Source of the DNA: a virus
Strand: one strand, 5' to 3'
DNA: 53,077 nucleotides
Virus record (IMG/VR): IMGVR_UViG_3300038418_000044
Span: 1-53,077 of that record
Both the position numbers and the translations under genes were made by a program. Below the pieces are notes generated by a model. The model was not told where the DNA came from, made no database searches, and worked only from the letters and a program-made list of their open reading frames with translations. Shown piece by piece: positions 7,739 through 15,572 of this stretch. Every line of letters begins with the position of its first letter. Position 1 is the first letter of the stretch.

Positions 7739-8474
7739 GGAGGTACACACGCGGCATGATATCCGCTTCCCAAATGATTCGCAGCTTGAATCCAGACGCC
7801 TGTGCGAATGCTGCCTTCTTTCTATCATTATCCACATTGTGGGATTGCGCTGCACTAAGGTTCTCACATGAGTAGAATCTAGGGTCGGCGTGCCAGAAAG
7901 TGCCATTGGCTTCTACGAGTGTATTGATGGAGGGGATATAGAAATCAAAAACGAAGCGGCCAACACGGTATTGCGAAATAAATTCGTGACCCTCGGAAGC
8001 CAGAAGGGTAGAAACCTGCTTTTCAAGCCTATTGTTTCTTATCCCAGTGCGCCCAGAAGCAATTTGCTTAGCCGCCAAGATCGCATGGCGCTCACGGGCA
8101 ACCGGATCACTAAATTGCTTGCGGTTGGCTTCTCTTATTTTTTCACGGGTGGCGGGAGAATGGGTGTGCCCAAACATACCATTGCTTTCACCAGGATGTG
8201 CTTTGGACAGAGCCACTCCATGAGCTTTCAGAACTTTTCTTATGAGTGTATCAGACACGTGGAATTGTGTCGCAATCAATGGCGTGGTTACTCCAGCTCC
8301 ATGAAGTGCGACGATCTCGTCCACCTGTCCACCTTTGATTTTGGCCCCAAATTTCCCACTGCATTGGCGAGAGCAGAACTTTCCTCGCCTTGCTTTAATA
8401 AAGGATGGAAAGGACGAGGTTACGAATTCCGCCTCGCAGTTCAGACAATTCCTACTTGTGTCAAATCTGGGCAT
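7716..8474 (-). CDS. NUMOD3-containing Vsr-like homing endonuclease
   Basis: A 252-residue protein read against all its neighbours. From the N-terminus: a zinc ribbon (C10, C13, C34, C38), a helix-turn-helix-like segment (about 52-88, IATQFHVSDTLIRKVLKAHG), a NUMOD3 DNA-binding motif (GESNGMFGHTHSPATREKIR, 95-114), and a Vsr/PD-(D/E)XK-type nuclease (about 145-252) with FDFYIP, a central E in LVEANGTFWHADP and FKLRIIWEADI. Free-standing homing endonucleases of this family cut an intergenic or conserved target and copy themselves in. Here it separates the macro-domain gene from the methyltransferase gene without obviously truncating either. Confidence 0.85.
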   Translation of the reverse strand: MPRFDTSRNCLNCEAEFVTSSFPSFIKARRGKFCSRQCSGKFGAKIKGGQVDEIVALHGAGVTTPLIATQFHVSDTLIRKVLKAHGVALSKAHPGESNGMFGHTHSPATREKIREANRKQFSDPVARERHAILAAKQIASGRTGIRNNRLEKQVSTLLASEGHEFISQYRVGRFVFDFYIPSINTLVEANGTFWHADPRFYSCENLSAAQSHNVDNDRKKAAFAQASGFKLRIIWEADIMPRVYLPIASLLE

Positions 8475-8509
8475 ATCTCAGAGCACGGCATGGGACTGGA
8501 GCCAACAGC

Positions 8510-9991
8510 ATGAGTAAGTACCATATCTTTGATGCGGATATCCTAGCCTGGGCTGCCTCGTATACTGGGCCAAAATTCCACGCAGCCCTTATGGATGCGC
8601 CCTATAATTTCGCGTTCATGGGCAAAGCCTTCGATACCTTCGATTCTCCCATGGCTTTCCAAAAATGGTGCCAAGAATGGGCTATGGCCTTACTTCCTTT
8701 GCTGTATCCAGGCGCTCTGGTGATGTGCTTCGGTGGCCCTCGCACCCACCACAGACTCATGTGTGGGCTGGAGGATGCAGGCTTCGAGTTGATTGACTGC
8801 TTATGCTATTTATTCGGGCAGGGCTTTCCAAAAAGTCAGGATTTGTCAAAGCTCATCGACAAGGCGAATGGGGATAAAAGGAAGGTTGTAGGCTCTAAGA
8901 TTGGTCTGCCTGGGTACTCACTTTCACCCATGCAGAGTGGAGTGAGCCTTGAACTATCAAAGCACCGGGATGCTGAATCGGAATGCGCTATTACCGCACC
9001 TGCTTCCGAACAGTCTGCCCCATGGGCGGGACACAAGACTCCGCAACTTAAGCCAGCGGTTGAGTATATCGTGTTCGCACAAGCGCCGAGGCAGGGCAAG
9101 ACGTATGCGGAGTTGGCGCTGGAGTATGGTAGTGGGGCGCTGAATGTGGATGGGGGGAGGATTGGCACTGAGGAGATATGCGCTCACGGTGGGGGCATAA
9201 ACCAAGAGGGCCGAAAGTATGGTGGCGGGACTGGAGTGCCAGCAATCACAGCGGGAAGCTATCAGCATACAGGCCGCTACCCCGCCAATCTCGCGCTGGA
9301 ATGCACTTGCGATGAAGTGGAATTGGTGGATGCGCCTGTATACGGTGATGTGAAGAAGCCAACCCCGAAGCGGTCAGTAGTGGCAATTGGCGAGTTCAAA
9401 GAAGCTACGTGGGAAGCCTATCGCGACAAAGCTATCCGCCACACCAACCCCGATTGCCCCGCTGCGATGCTGGATGAGCAGGCAGGAATCTTACGCTCTG
9501 GTAAAGATGTGAATCCAACAAAGGGTGCAGTCCAAGGCTACTTCGGTTCAGGCATGGAGAAGTATAATCCCAATGGGAATGCCAATTATGGTGACTCCGG
9601 TGGGCCGAGCAGGTTTTTTTATCAAAGTAAGGCTTCCCGAAGTGAGCGCGAAGAGGGCTTGCTTGGCACTATCTGCTGCTCCAACGTAGACTGCTTGGGC
9701 GTGGATACTCTCACCCACAAGAATGAGAAAGGCCAGGATGTTCCCTGCATACGCAACCCGCATCCAACGGTGAAAGCCATCAACCTGTGCAAGTGGCTAT
9801 CTACCCTGCTCCTGCCTCCAGAGTCCGTGAAGCCTAGGCGAATCTTAGTGCCCTTCGCTGGCGTGGGGAGCGAAATGATAGGCTGCTTGCAAGCTGGATG
9901 GGATGAAATTATGGGCGTGGAGCAGGATGCCAGCTACTGTGAGATTGCGGAAGCTAGGCTCGCGCATTGGGCTAAGAAGCTAGATGAGTAG
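8510..9991 (+). CDS. DNA (adenine/cytosine-N4) methyltransferase, beta class
   Basis: A 493-residue protein. Catalytic motif IV is DAPY (29-32), a variant of the DPPY of N6-adenine and N4-cytosine methyltransferases. The SAM-binding motif I FAGVGSE is near the C-terminus (about 449-455), followed by GVEQDASYCEIAEARL. This order (catalytic first, SAM site last) defines the beta class. The long middle region would hold the target recognition domain. It begins at ATG 8510, behind GGAG; the in-frame extension upstream to 8405 runs into the opposing endonuclease gene and is rejected. Likely role: protection of phage DNA from host restriction. It overlaps the UDG-exonuclease gene by 8 bases. Confidence 0.85.
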   Translation: MSKYHIFDADILAWAASYTGPKFHAALMDAPYNFAFMGKAFDTFDSPMAFQKWCQEWAMALLPLLYPGALVMCFGGPRTHHRLMCGLEDAGFELIDCLCYLFGQGFPKSQDLSKLIDKANGDKRKVVGSKIGLPGYSLSPMQSGVSLELSKHRDAESECAITAPASEQSAPWAGHKTPQLKPAVEYIVFAQAPRQGKTYAELALEYGSGALNVDGGRIGTEEICAHGGGINQEGRKYGGGTGVPAITAGSYQHTGRYPANLALECTCDEVELVDAPVYGDVKKPTPKRSVVAIGEFKEATWEAYRDKAIRHTNPDCPAAMLDEQAGILRSGKDVNPTKGAVQGYFGSGMEKYNPNGNANYGDSGGPSRFFYQSKASRSEREEGLLGTICCSNVDCLGVDTLTHKNEKGQDVPCIRNPHPTVKAINLCKWLSTLLLPPESVKPRRILVPFAGVGSEMIGCLQAGWDEIMGVEQDASYCEIAEARLAHWAKKLDE

Positions 9992-11432
9992 CAACTTCGA
10001 CCGCGGTAAATTCGTAATCGGCATTGGCCCCACACCAGCGCAAGTGTTTGAGGCTGGGAGGAATCCGGGTGAGCAAGAGTCCCGAATTGGTCTACCCTTT
10101 GTCGGTAAGGCAGGTGCGGAACGTGCAATGTATCATCTCAGGGCGGATTTGCAGTTAGCCGATTACTATACGACCAATTTATTCAAGTATTGGACTTTCG
10201 ACGATGCCCCCCCGGATGAGGCAAATTACGACAGCCATTGGCCAGTTTTCGTCAGGGAACTGGCAGTAGTTCAACCTAGCATTCTCGTCACCTTCGGAGC
10301 GGATTGCTCAGAATACATATTCAAGAAATGTGGCTTGCCCTGGTTAGACCTTGAGCGCCAGCATGGAATCCCCTTCGCCGCCACTCTTGACATCCAAGAG
10401 GGCCTCTCTGCCGACTGCGACCGTGAGCTACCAGAGGACGATACTGGGCTTGATTGGCTAATGAACTTAATGTCCATAGCTCCAGAGACTAGCGAACCGC
10501 TTGAGCTTACCCTGTTTCCCTGCCTCCACCCTGCGGCTGGAATCCATTCACCCTCCAGTATGAGTTTAATCTACACTGACTTCCTAGCGCTCTCCAAGCT
10601 ACTTAGGGGCCAACTACCGCTCCGCGACGATTCTAGGGCTGTTGTAGCCCCAGCAATTGGCATTCTGAGCGATGTTTCGGATGTTGAGTCCAGCTTCCAG
10701 GCGGATAGCTTAGTCATGGGTCTAGACACTGAGGGCCAAAGTTCTAGGCCGTGGGGGCTAACCTATTCTTTTCAACCACATACGGGCTACTGCATTCTCT
10801 CCCACAGCAGGGAAGCGCTAGTTGCGTTTACATGCTGCTTAGAATCATTCGCCGCGCGTGGCGGCACCATCGTAGTTCACAACATGCTGTGGGATTTGGA
10901 TGTCCTCGCGGCGATGGGTATCCACCTGCCGGAGAGAAGTTGCCTTGATAGCATGATAGGATTGTATTTATTGGGTAGGGAGCCGCAAGGTCTAAAGGCT
11001 GCATCATATAGGCACTTAGGGGTAATGATGAAAGCCTACAGTGATGTAATCCAACCCTACTCCGATAAATACGCCAAATTGTACCTTGAAGCTGCCGCAT
11101 CCATAGATTGGGGAGTTTGCCCAAAATGTGGAGCAGCCTCAGCGGTGAATACCGAACATCCGTTAGGCGGAGTAGAAAACTTGCCCAAAGAGTGGCTCAG
11201 GAAAGATGGGCAAACGCTACGTTCTAAATTCTCTGGCATGGTTGAGATATGCGATGGCGGATTGGCGGAGCATGGCGAAATGGTCCTAGATAAAAAAGGC
11301 AATGCTAGGTGGAAACGGGTACTTTCGATCAATCAGCGCATACAGCGCGCCCTTAAGAATTTCTATAGTAAAGAGGGAGCGTCTGATGCCGCAGAAGCGA
11401 TTGATGTTGAAACCGGGGGAGAGGTATGGTAG
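9984..11432 (+). CDS. Split DNA polymerase I, first half: UDG-like domain plus 3'-5' exonuclease Exo I/II
   Basis: A 482-residue protein. Residues 10-215 resemble family 4 uracil-DNA glycosylases: [19 protein letters not shown] (26-44) corresponds to the G-x-x-P-G...G-x-P-F-V-G motif and FPCLHPAAG (178-186) to the HPxxG loop. Residues 240-355 are a DNA polymerase I-type 3'-5' exonuclease with Exo I D248/E250 and Exo II N300/D304. Exo III is missing here and occurs in the gene at 13539. Phage SPO1 polymerase is known to have the order UDG-like, exonuclease, polymerase, so this looks like its N-terminal half. The last about 18 codons overlap an HNH endonuclease gene in another frame; a displaced native tail seems to follow that gene at 11971-12049. 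Confidence 0.85.
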   Translation: MSSNFDRGKFVIGIGPTPAQVFEAGRNPGEQESRIGLPFVGKAGAERAMYHLRADLQLADYYTTNLFKYWTFDDAPPDEANYDSHWPVFVRELAVVQPSILVTFGADCSEYIFKKCGLPWLDLERQHGIPFAATLDIQEGLSADCDRELPEDDTGLDWLMNLMSIAPETSEPLELTLFPCLHPAAGIHSPSSMSLIYTDFLALSKLLRGQLPLRDDSRAVVAPAIGILSDVSDVESSFQADSLVMGLDTEGQSSRPWGLTYSFQPHTGYCILSHSREALVAFTCCLESFAARGGTIVVHNMLWDLDVLAAMGIHLPERSCLDSMIGLYLLGREPQGLKAASYRHLGVMMKAYSDVIQPYSDKYAKLYLEAAASIDWGVCPKCGAASAVNTEHPLGGVENLPKEWLRKDGQTLRSKFSGMVEICDGGLAEHGEMVLDKKGNARWKRVLSINQRIQRALKNFYSKEGASDAAEAIDVETGGEVW

Positions 11433-11970
11433 ACTGACAATAATTGGAGATGCACCACAAGGCCGTCACCACGCATCAAGAGTTAGGTGTATGTGCGATT
11501 GCGGAACAGAGACAATCGTATTCGCAACTAATCTTGTCAGGCAGAGGCCAACAAAAAGCTGTGGCTGCTTATCTAGGGAAATGGTCAGCCTTCGGGGCTG
11601 GAAGCACGGTCAATCGAGTGGTCACATTAGGACTAAGGATTATGTTACTTGGTGTAACATGAAAAGTAGGTGCTACAATCCAGCAAATCGACAGTACAAA
11701 TACTATGGAGGGCGTGGGATAAAGGTGTGTGCTGAATGGATGCACGATTTCATAGCCTTTATGAAGTATATGGGACTACGGCCCACACCAAAGCACACCT
11801 TAGACCGCATAGATGTGAACGGCAATTATGAGCCGGGAAATGTGAGATGGGCTACCCCACGAGAACAACTGTACAACCGCAGGAAATTCCAAGTTATTGA
11901 GAATTTTGATACTGACGTTCTGCTATCTGAACTTAAGCGCAGGGGCCTACGTACTACTACAGAAACCTAG
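11386..11970 (+). CDS. HNH homing endonuclease
   Basis: A 194-residue protein. The N-terminus [11 protein letters not shown] and the zinc-like CMCDCG...KSCGCLSRE form the module usual in phage HNH endonucleases. The HNH core comprises [45 protein letters not shown] (136-155: H137, D140, N152) and a closing N-rich helix. It starts at ATG 11386 behind GAGGGAG, inside the 3' end of the UDG-exonuclease gene (47-base overlap). Such endonucleases cut an uninvaded allele and spread by repair. Its position beside the split of the polymerase gene suggests that polymerase genes are its target. Confidence 0.88.
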   Translation: MPQKRLMLKPGERYGRLTIIGDAPQGRHHASRVRCMCDCGTETIVFATNLVRQRPTKSCGCLSREMVSLRGWKHGQSSGHIRTKDYVTWCNMKSRCYNPANRQYKYYGGRGIKVCAEWMHDFIAFMKYMGLRPTPKHTLDRIDVNGNYEPGNVRWATPREQLYNRRKFQVIENFDTDVLLSELKRRGLRTTTET

Positions 11971-12049
11971 CCTGCCCCGCCAGAGGACTTGACAGAGGAT
12001 GCAATTGATGCTAACCTAGAGATGGAGTTGCCAGTCCTGCCTGCAGCGT
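11971..12049 (+). pseudogene. Probable displaced 3' end of the UDG-exonuclease gene
   Basis: Immediately after the HNH stop codon an open stretch of 26 codons without a start codon encodes an acidic tail (PAPPEDLTEDAIDANLEMEL and six further residues) ending in TAA. Composition is protein-like and it contains DAIDANLE, which loosely resembles EAIDVET in the present C-terminus of the UDG-exonuclease protein. This is read as the original C-terminus cut off by the HNH insertion. Without a homologue for comparison this remains an inference. Confidence 0.4.
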
Positions 12050-12098
12050 AAGCGCAGGATGCCCCACTAAGCATCCAAAGAGTGGAGGTACCATCACT

Positions 12099-12389
12099 AT
12101 GAGCGAAGAAAGCTTTGATCCTGTAGCCCTCATCCATCAGTATTTCCCCGATGCCGATGATGCGACGGTTCAGTATATACTTTGGAACAAGACTGGCTGG
12201 CCCTGTTTCTTCCAAAGCGGCATTCTGTCCCTTGAAGGCCAGTTAGAGGCATACAAAGCGGCCCTAGACATGGGCATGGATGTCTGCGAATACTGCTCTA
12301 ACAAGGTCAATCCTACTGAGAGCACCATCTGCTCAGCCTGCAAAGCGTCACTGGATAGCGCTAGGGCTGCGCGAAGACGGCCAGTTTAG
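12099..12389 (+). CDS. Hypothetical protein with C-terminal zinc ribbon (96 aa)
   Basis: Two parts. The first 60 residues (YFPDADDATVQYILWNKTGW near 15-34) follow a pattern common in small phage proteins: an acidic region, a conserved LW-x-x-TG-W-P-x-F/W and a helix. The second is a zinc ribbon, VCEYCSNK then ICSACKAS (C-x2-C pairs about 12 residues apart), followed by a basic end ARAARRRPV. A good ribosome binding site (GTGGAGGT) precedes the ATG. It lies between the two halves of the split polymerase. Function unknown. Confidence 0.65.
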   Translation: MSEESFDPVALIHQYFPDADDATVQYILWNKTGWPCFFQSGILSLEGQLEAYKAALDMGMDVCEYCSNKVNPTESTICSACKASLDSARAARRRPV

Positions 12390-12394
12390 TGGAT

Positions 12395-12523
12395 ATGAAC
12401 CCAGACCTAAAGTTCTTGCTCCAAACTCTAGGCGTCATCAGCGGCATCGCGCTGCTGTGGTCGCTGCTGATGTGGGCCACAGTCAAGCTGGTGGAGTGGG
12501 CTGAGCACAAGAGGCGTGGATGA
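12395..12523 (+). CDS. Small single-pass membrane protein (42 aa)
   Basis: Short ORF with one hydrophobic helix (about 12-33: VISGIALLWSLLMWATVKLV) between a short polar N-terminus and a basic C-terminus (EHKRRG), a layout that places the C-terminus in the cytoplasm. The stop overlaps the next ATG (ATGA), a sign of translation. The product could be a small inner-membrane effector of the host or a minimal holin-like peptide, but it sits far from the endolysin gene. Function unknown. Confidence 0.5.
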   Translation: MNPDLKFLLQTLGVISGIALLWSLLMWATVKLVEWAEHKRRG

Positions 12524-12678
12524 CATTTCGGCTAGACAGAAACCAGCAGCTAGTAATCCAGTTGCCCTACGACGTTGCGCCTGCCAAGGGAGAGCCAGAC
12601 ACGCTGGTGCTAAGCGTCGAACAAACAGAGGAGTTGTCAGAGTTGCTGCGTGATTATGGCAAGAATCCAAGGAAGTAG
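12520..12678 (+). CDS. Hypothetical protein (52 aa)
   Basis: ATG overlaps the preceding stop codon. The product has a beta-hairpin-like start (MTFRLDRNQQLVIQLPYDV) and a helix at the end (SVEQTEELSELLRDYG). No family recognised. Tight overlaps on both sides with other small ORFs support translation; the role is unknown. Confidence 0.45.
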   Translation: MTFRLDRNQQLVIQLPYDVAPAKGEPDTLVLSVEQTEELSELLRDYGKNPRK

Positions 12679-12856
12679 AAGCTACCGACCAACCACCAGC
12701 CGTCTCACTGCCGCTGGTGCGCTCATCGAGGCCCACGCCGCCATATGCAGAGTGTGCCAGAGCTTCAAGAAGTTCAGGGATGCACTGTGGAGTTGTCCGC
12801 GCTTGCGTGAACTGGTGGAGCAGTACCGCAAGGAAGTCTGTAGAAACAAGAGGTGA
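12656..12856 (+). CDS. Small basic Cys-containing protein (66 aa)
   Basis: Very basic product with an ALIEAHAAICRVCQSFKKFR segment (C-x2-C) and two further cysteines (SCPRL, VCRNKR), which could bind zinc. ATG 12656 is chosen; an in-frame GTG two codons earlier (12650) is possible. It overlaps the preceding small gene by 23 bases and its stop overlaps the GTG of the methyltransferase gene. Function unknown; a nucleic-acid-binding role is suggested only by charge. Confidence 0.5.
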   Translation: MARIQGSRSYRPTTSRLTAAGALIEAHAAICRVCQSFKKFRDALWSCPRLRELVEQYRKEVCRNKR

Positions 12857-13539
12857 TGGTTTTGCAGTATATGGGTGGGAAATTTAGGATAGTCAAACCC
12901 CTAACTTCCTTTCTGGAGGAGCAGCGTGCTGGACGCCCATTCGTAGAGCCATTCGTTGGGGCTGCGTGGGTGACAGCCTCCATGAGTGGCATACGCATAT
13001 CCTCTGACATCCACCCTGACCTAATTCTGATGTGGCAAGCCATTCAAGCAGGGTGGATTCCACCTAGCACAGTTACAGAAGAGGAATACAATCAGTTAAG
13101 AACTGCCGAACCATCAGCCCTACGCGGCTTCGTTGGCTTTGGCTGTTCATTCGCAGGGAAATGGTTTGGTGGATATGCTCGGTCCGGTAAGCGCAACTAT
13201 GCTCTGAATGCCAAGAATTCCTGCATCAAACTAGCCCCCTCCATACAGAGTGTGCAGTTCCTCTGCCGAGATTACCAAGACGTGTACGTGGATGGTAGTT
13301 TAATTTATTGTGACCCACCCTATGAGGATACTACTGGCTACTTTCAAGCCTTTGATTGGGTATGCTTCTGGAATACCATGCGGGAGTGGACTAGGGAGAA
13401 TTTAGTGTACGTCTCTTCTTACAAAGCTCCACCAGACTTCGCTTGCGTGGCTGAGTTCCCAACCAAGACCGATATGCGCACCAACAGAAACGGTAAAGAA
13501 GCTAGAGTCGAACGGCTGTTCTCATTGAGGCAGGCCTGA
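12853..13539 (+). CDS. Dam-like (D12 class) adenine-N6 DNA methyltransferase
   Basis: A 227/228-residue protein matching the D12 class in order and length (a little shorter than the 260-280 usual). SAM motif I is FVEPFVGAAWV (29-39), preceded by QYMGGKFRIVKPL, the typical N-terminal Q-Y-x-G-x-K block. Catalytic motif IV is CDPPYEDT (about 152-159). It would methylate adenine in a short recognition sequence, giving protection from restriction or marking DNA. The start is GTG 12853 or ATG 12856, overlapping the previous gene; its TGA overlaps the ATG of the polymerase half (TGATG), implying coupled translation. It lies between the two halves of the split polymerase. Confidence 0.9.
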   Translation: MMVLQYMGGKFRIVKPLTSFLEEQRAGRPFVEPFVGAAWVTASMSGIRISSDIHPDLILMWQAIQAGWIPPSTVTEEEYNQLRTAEPSALRGFVGFGCSFAGKWFGGYARSGKRNYALNAKNSCIKLAPSIQSVQFLCRDYQDVYVDGSLIYCDPPYEDTTGYFQAFDWVCFWNTMREWTRENLVYVSSYKAPPDFACVAEFPTKTDMRTNRNGKEARVERLFSLRQA

Positions 13540-15029
13540 TGGCGCAGAGCACGCCTAGAGAGCGCTGGGAGGGTTGGCCACATTCTCTCACTGCAAAAGT
13601 TGAGGAAATTATAGGACCCTTTCCTCAAGTTTCCATTTTTGATTGTCCAGAGTCCGAAAGCGTACCCTACGCAACTGGCGATGCCTGCGCGACTAACGCC
13701 CTCTACTCCAATTATCTCCTGCCTGAAATCCGATCCCGCAAACTAATGGACTTGTGGAAGATGGACATGGGCGTGGTTCCTATGGCCGCGCGCATGCAGA
13801 AAATAGGCATGCTCCTAGATTTGCCCCATTTTGCGTGGTTCTCTGGCTACCTGCAAGAGGAGATGGACGCTGTACTGGCGAAGATTAAGCCGCTGGCAGG
13901 CGACATCAATCCAGAGTCCTCGGATGAAGTGGCTGAGCTGCTGTTTGAGAAATGGGAGATTCAGCGCGGCAGCGGCATCAGGCTCAAACGCACGCCAAAG
14001 CTGGGGCGGTATAAGTGTGATGATACCACGCTGCAAGCTGTGCGCAAGCTGCATCCTGTGGTGCCGCTCATAAGTGAGCACCGCTCACTGGATAAATTGA
14101 AGGGCACATTCATTGACAAGCTACCCTTCATGGTGGATGCGAATGGGCGCATCCATACGCAGCTACGCTTGACAAGAGTACCATCAGGAAGATTCAGCTC
14201 CCATTCACCGAACCTTCAGCAGATACCCACTGAGACATTACTGGGGAGCCTAGTACGGTCAGGCTTCATCGCTAAGCCGGGATGCGTCTATGGCTCATTC
14301 GACCTCGCGGGGATCGAATTAAGGACCGCCGCGCATCTATCTGGCGATGCGTTCTTGCGTAAACTGTTTACCACCCTTGACCCCGAGACTGGTGAGGAGT
14401 GGGACCCGCACACGCAAACTGCTAGCCGCTTATTCGGCAAGCCTGCTAGTCAGATAGACCGTAAGACTGAACGCTACCCAACCAAATCGGCTGGATACTT
14501 GATTCTCTTTGGCGGGACCTCGGCTGGGCTATCTGAGTATCTCACTATCTACGGGCTGGACGGCTGGACGGAGGATAGGTGTGAGGAATTCATAAAGGAG
14601 TGGTTCAGGGTCTACTCAGGTATTGCTCAGTGGGTGAAGGGCATCCATTCCCACGTACTGCTCTACGGTTGGGTGGAGGACCTCTTCAAGCGCCGACTGT
14701 GGTGCGCCCAAGCTTGGAGCACAATTCCGAAGGTGCGCGAAGAGGGTCTACGGTTGGCCCAAAACATGCCCATCCAAGGCACAGCGGCTGGCATCCTCAA
14801 ACTAGCAACCGCACGCGCATGGGAGGTCATAAAGGATTTCTGGAAGCGGGGTGTGGATATGGAACCCCTGCTCAGCTTACATGATGAACTATTATTCGAG
14901 TTCCCCGATGGATTGCAGCAGGAAGTCGAATCGGCTATCAAGCCCTGTTTTGAGAACTGCATTCAGCTAAGCGTTCCCATCCGCGCTGGCTTTGGCTGCG
15001 CCTCTGATTGGGGCAGCATACCAAAATAG
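13539..15029 (+). CDS. Split DNA polymerase I, second half: Exo III plus polymerase domain
   Basis: A 496-residue family A polymerase without most of its exonuclease domain. The N-terminus (to about residue 65) is the end of a 3'-5' exonuclease domain with Exo III Y44/D48 in PYATGDACATN. The polymerase motifs are complete: motif A DLAGIELR (D255, E260, R262), motif B R312-K316-Y320-F324-G325 and motif C HDE (H448-E450). Tyr at the position of E. coli Phe762 is as in T7 polymerase. It would extend the primer strand in phage replication and must pair with the product of the gene at 9984 to rebuild a proofreading domain. Start ATG is coupled to the preceding methyltransferase gene. Confidence 0.92.
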   Translation: MAQSTPRERWEGWPHSLTAKVEEIIGPFPQVSIFDCPESESVPYATGDACATNALYSNYLLPEIRSRKLMDLWKMDMGVVPMAARMQKIGMLLDLPHFAWFSGYLQEEMDAVLAKIKPLAGDINPESSDEVAELLFEKWEIQRGSGIRLKRTPKLGRYKCDDTTLQAVRKLHPVVPLISEHRSLDKLKGTFIDKLPFMVDANGRIHTQLRLTRVPSGRFSSHSPNLQQIPTETLLGSLVRSGFIAKPGCVYGSFDLAGIELRTAAHLSGDAFLRKLFTTLDPETGEEWDPHTQTASRLFGKPASQIDRKTERYPTKSAGYLILFGGTSAGLSEYLTIYGLDGWTEDRCEEFIKEWFRVYSGIAQWVKGIHSHVLLYGWVEDLFKRRLWCAQAWSTIPKVREEGLRLAQNMPIQGTAAGILKLATARAWEVIKDFWKRGVDMEPLLSLHDELLFEFPDGLQQEVESAIKPCFENCIQLSVPIRAGFGCASDWGSIPK

Positions 15030-15032
15030 TGC

Positions 15033-15061
15033 TTGACATCCACCCCAGCCAATGCTACACT
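15033..15061 (+). promoter_or_regulatory. Sigma-70-like promoter
   Basis: TTGACA (15033-15038), 17-base spacer, TACACT (15056-15061), with TG one base before the -10 box. Located four bases after the polymerase stop codon. The predicted transcription start is near 15068, which is the ATG of the next small ORF, so the transcript may be leaderless. Confidence 0.7.
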
Positions 15062-15067
15062 TAGATT

Positions 15068-15178
15068 ATGCCCTTCTTGGGGAAAATCCTACTGGCGCTT
15101 GGCGGCCTGCTGATTCTAGTGGCAGTAGCAGGCGCGCTGATGGCAGCTATTGAGGAGAGATTCTATGGCGACGGATAA
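15068..15178 (+). CDS. Small single-pass membrane peptide (36 aa), possibly leaderless
   Basis: Starts at the predicted transcription start of the promoter at 15033 and has no ribosome binding site. The product is one hydrophobic helix (ILLALGGLLILVAVAGALM) followed by a short acidic end. The 3' end overlaps the next gene by 14 bases and contains that gene's Shine-Dalgarno sequence. It may be a true membrane microprotein or a leader whose translation aids the following gene. Confidence 0.45.
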   Translation: MPFLGKILLALGGLLILVAVAGALMAAIEERFYGDG

Positions 15179-15572
15179 GCGCGAGGAATCCTTCTTCAAC
15201 CACGATCTAGACCCCATACTGCGCAGTTGTAGGAGATGCGGTAGAACCTCGGAGTCTATAGCAGTAGATTATCCTTGGTTTGATGGTCGAGACCCTGGTA
15301 CAGTCTACTGGGTTGTAGTCCCAAAGCGCAGAGACGGCGGTGTACCAGACCTCGGCAAAAAGTATGAGGAAAGTCTTGGATTCCTAGATAAGCATGGTCA
15401 GCTTTTGGTTGAGACGAGAGTTTCAGAGGGCGGCTTCTTCTCCATACGGGAAGAGGCCCAAGCATTTATGGATTCACTGGATGCCTACACTAAGCCCCTT
15501 GTTGAGGTGCGCGAGGTGGTAGCAATCTTTATCTGTGGAGTTGGAGGAGAGAATGGCGACCGAAAAGGTTGA
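15165..15572 (+). CDS. Hypothetical protein (135 aa)
   Basis: No family recognised. The sequence has a short Cys pair (SCRRCGRT, about 21-28), a beta-rich middle (GTVYWVVVPKRR) and a helical C-terminus. Start at ATG 15165 behind GAGGAGAG; upstream in-frame TTG 15150 is less likely. It is the second gene after the promoter at 15033 and overlaps the next gene by 20 bases. Function unknown. Confidence 0.6.
   Translation: MATDKREESFFNHDLDPILRSCRRCGRTSESIAVDYPWFDGRDPGTVYWVVVPKRRDGGVPDLGKKYEESLGFLDKHGQLLVETRVSEGGFFSIREEAQAFMDSLDAYTKPLVEVREVVAIFICGVGGENGDRKG

Noticed and set aside
7716-8510. Duplicated macro-gene end at the endonuclease 7716
   Set aside because: The element is in opposite orientation and the sequence after it shows no copy of the LVSWQ end.
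7890-8513. 207-codon plus-strand ORF opposite the NUMOD3/Vsr gene
   Set aside because: The opposite strand encodes a clear zinc ribbon, NUMOD3 and Vsr-like nuclease; this ORF is its shadow.
11377-13551. Group I/II intron or intein joining the two polymerase halves
   Set aside because: The intervening 2.1 kb holds six genes with coupled starts and stops, the second half has its own coupled ATG, and no intein splice motifs or intron core elements were recognised by eye.
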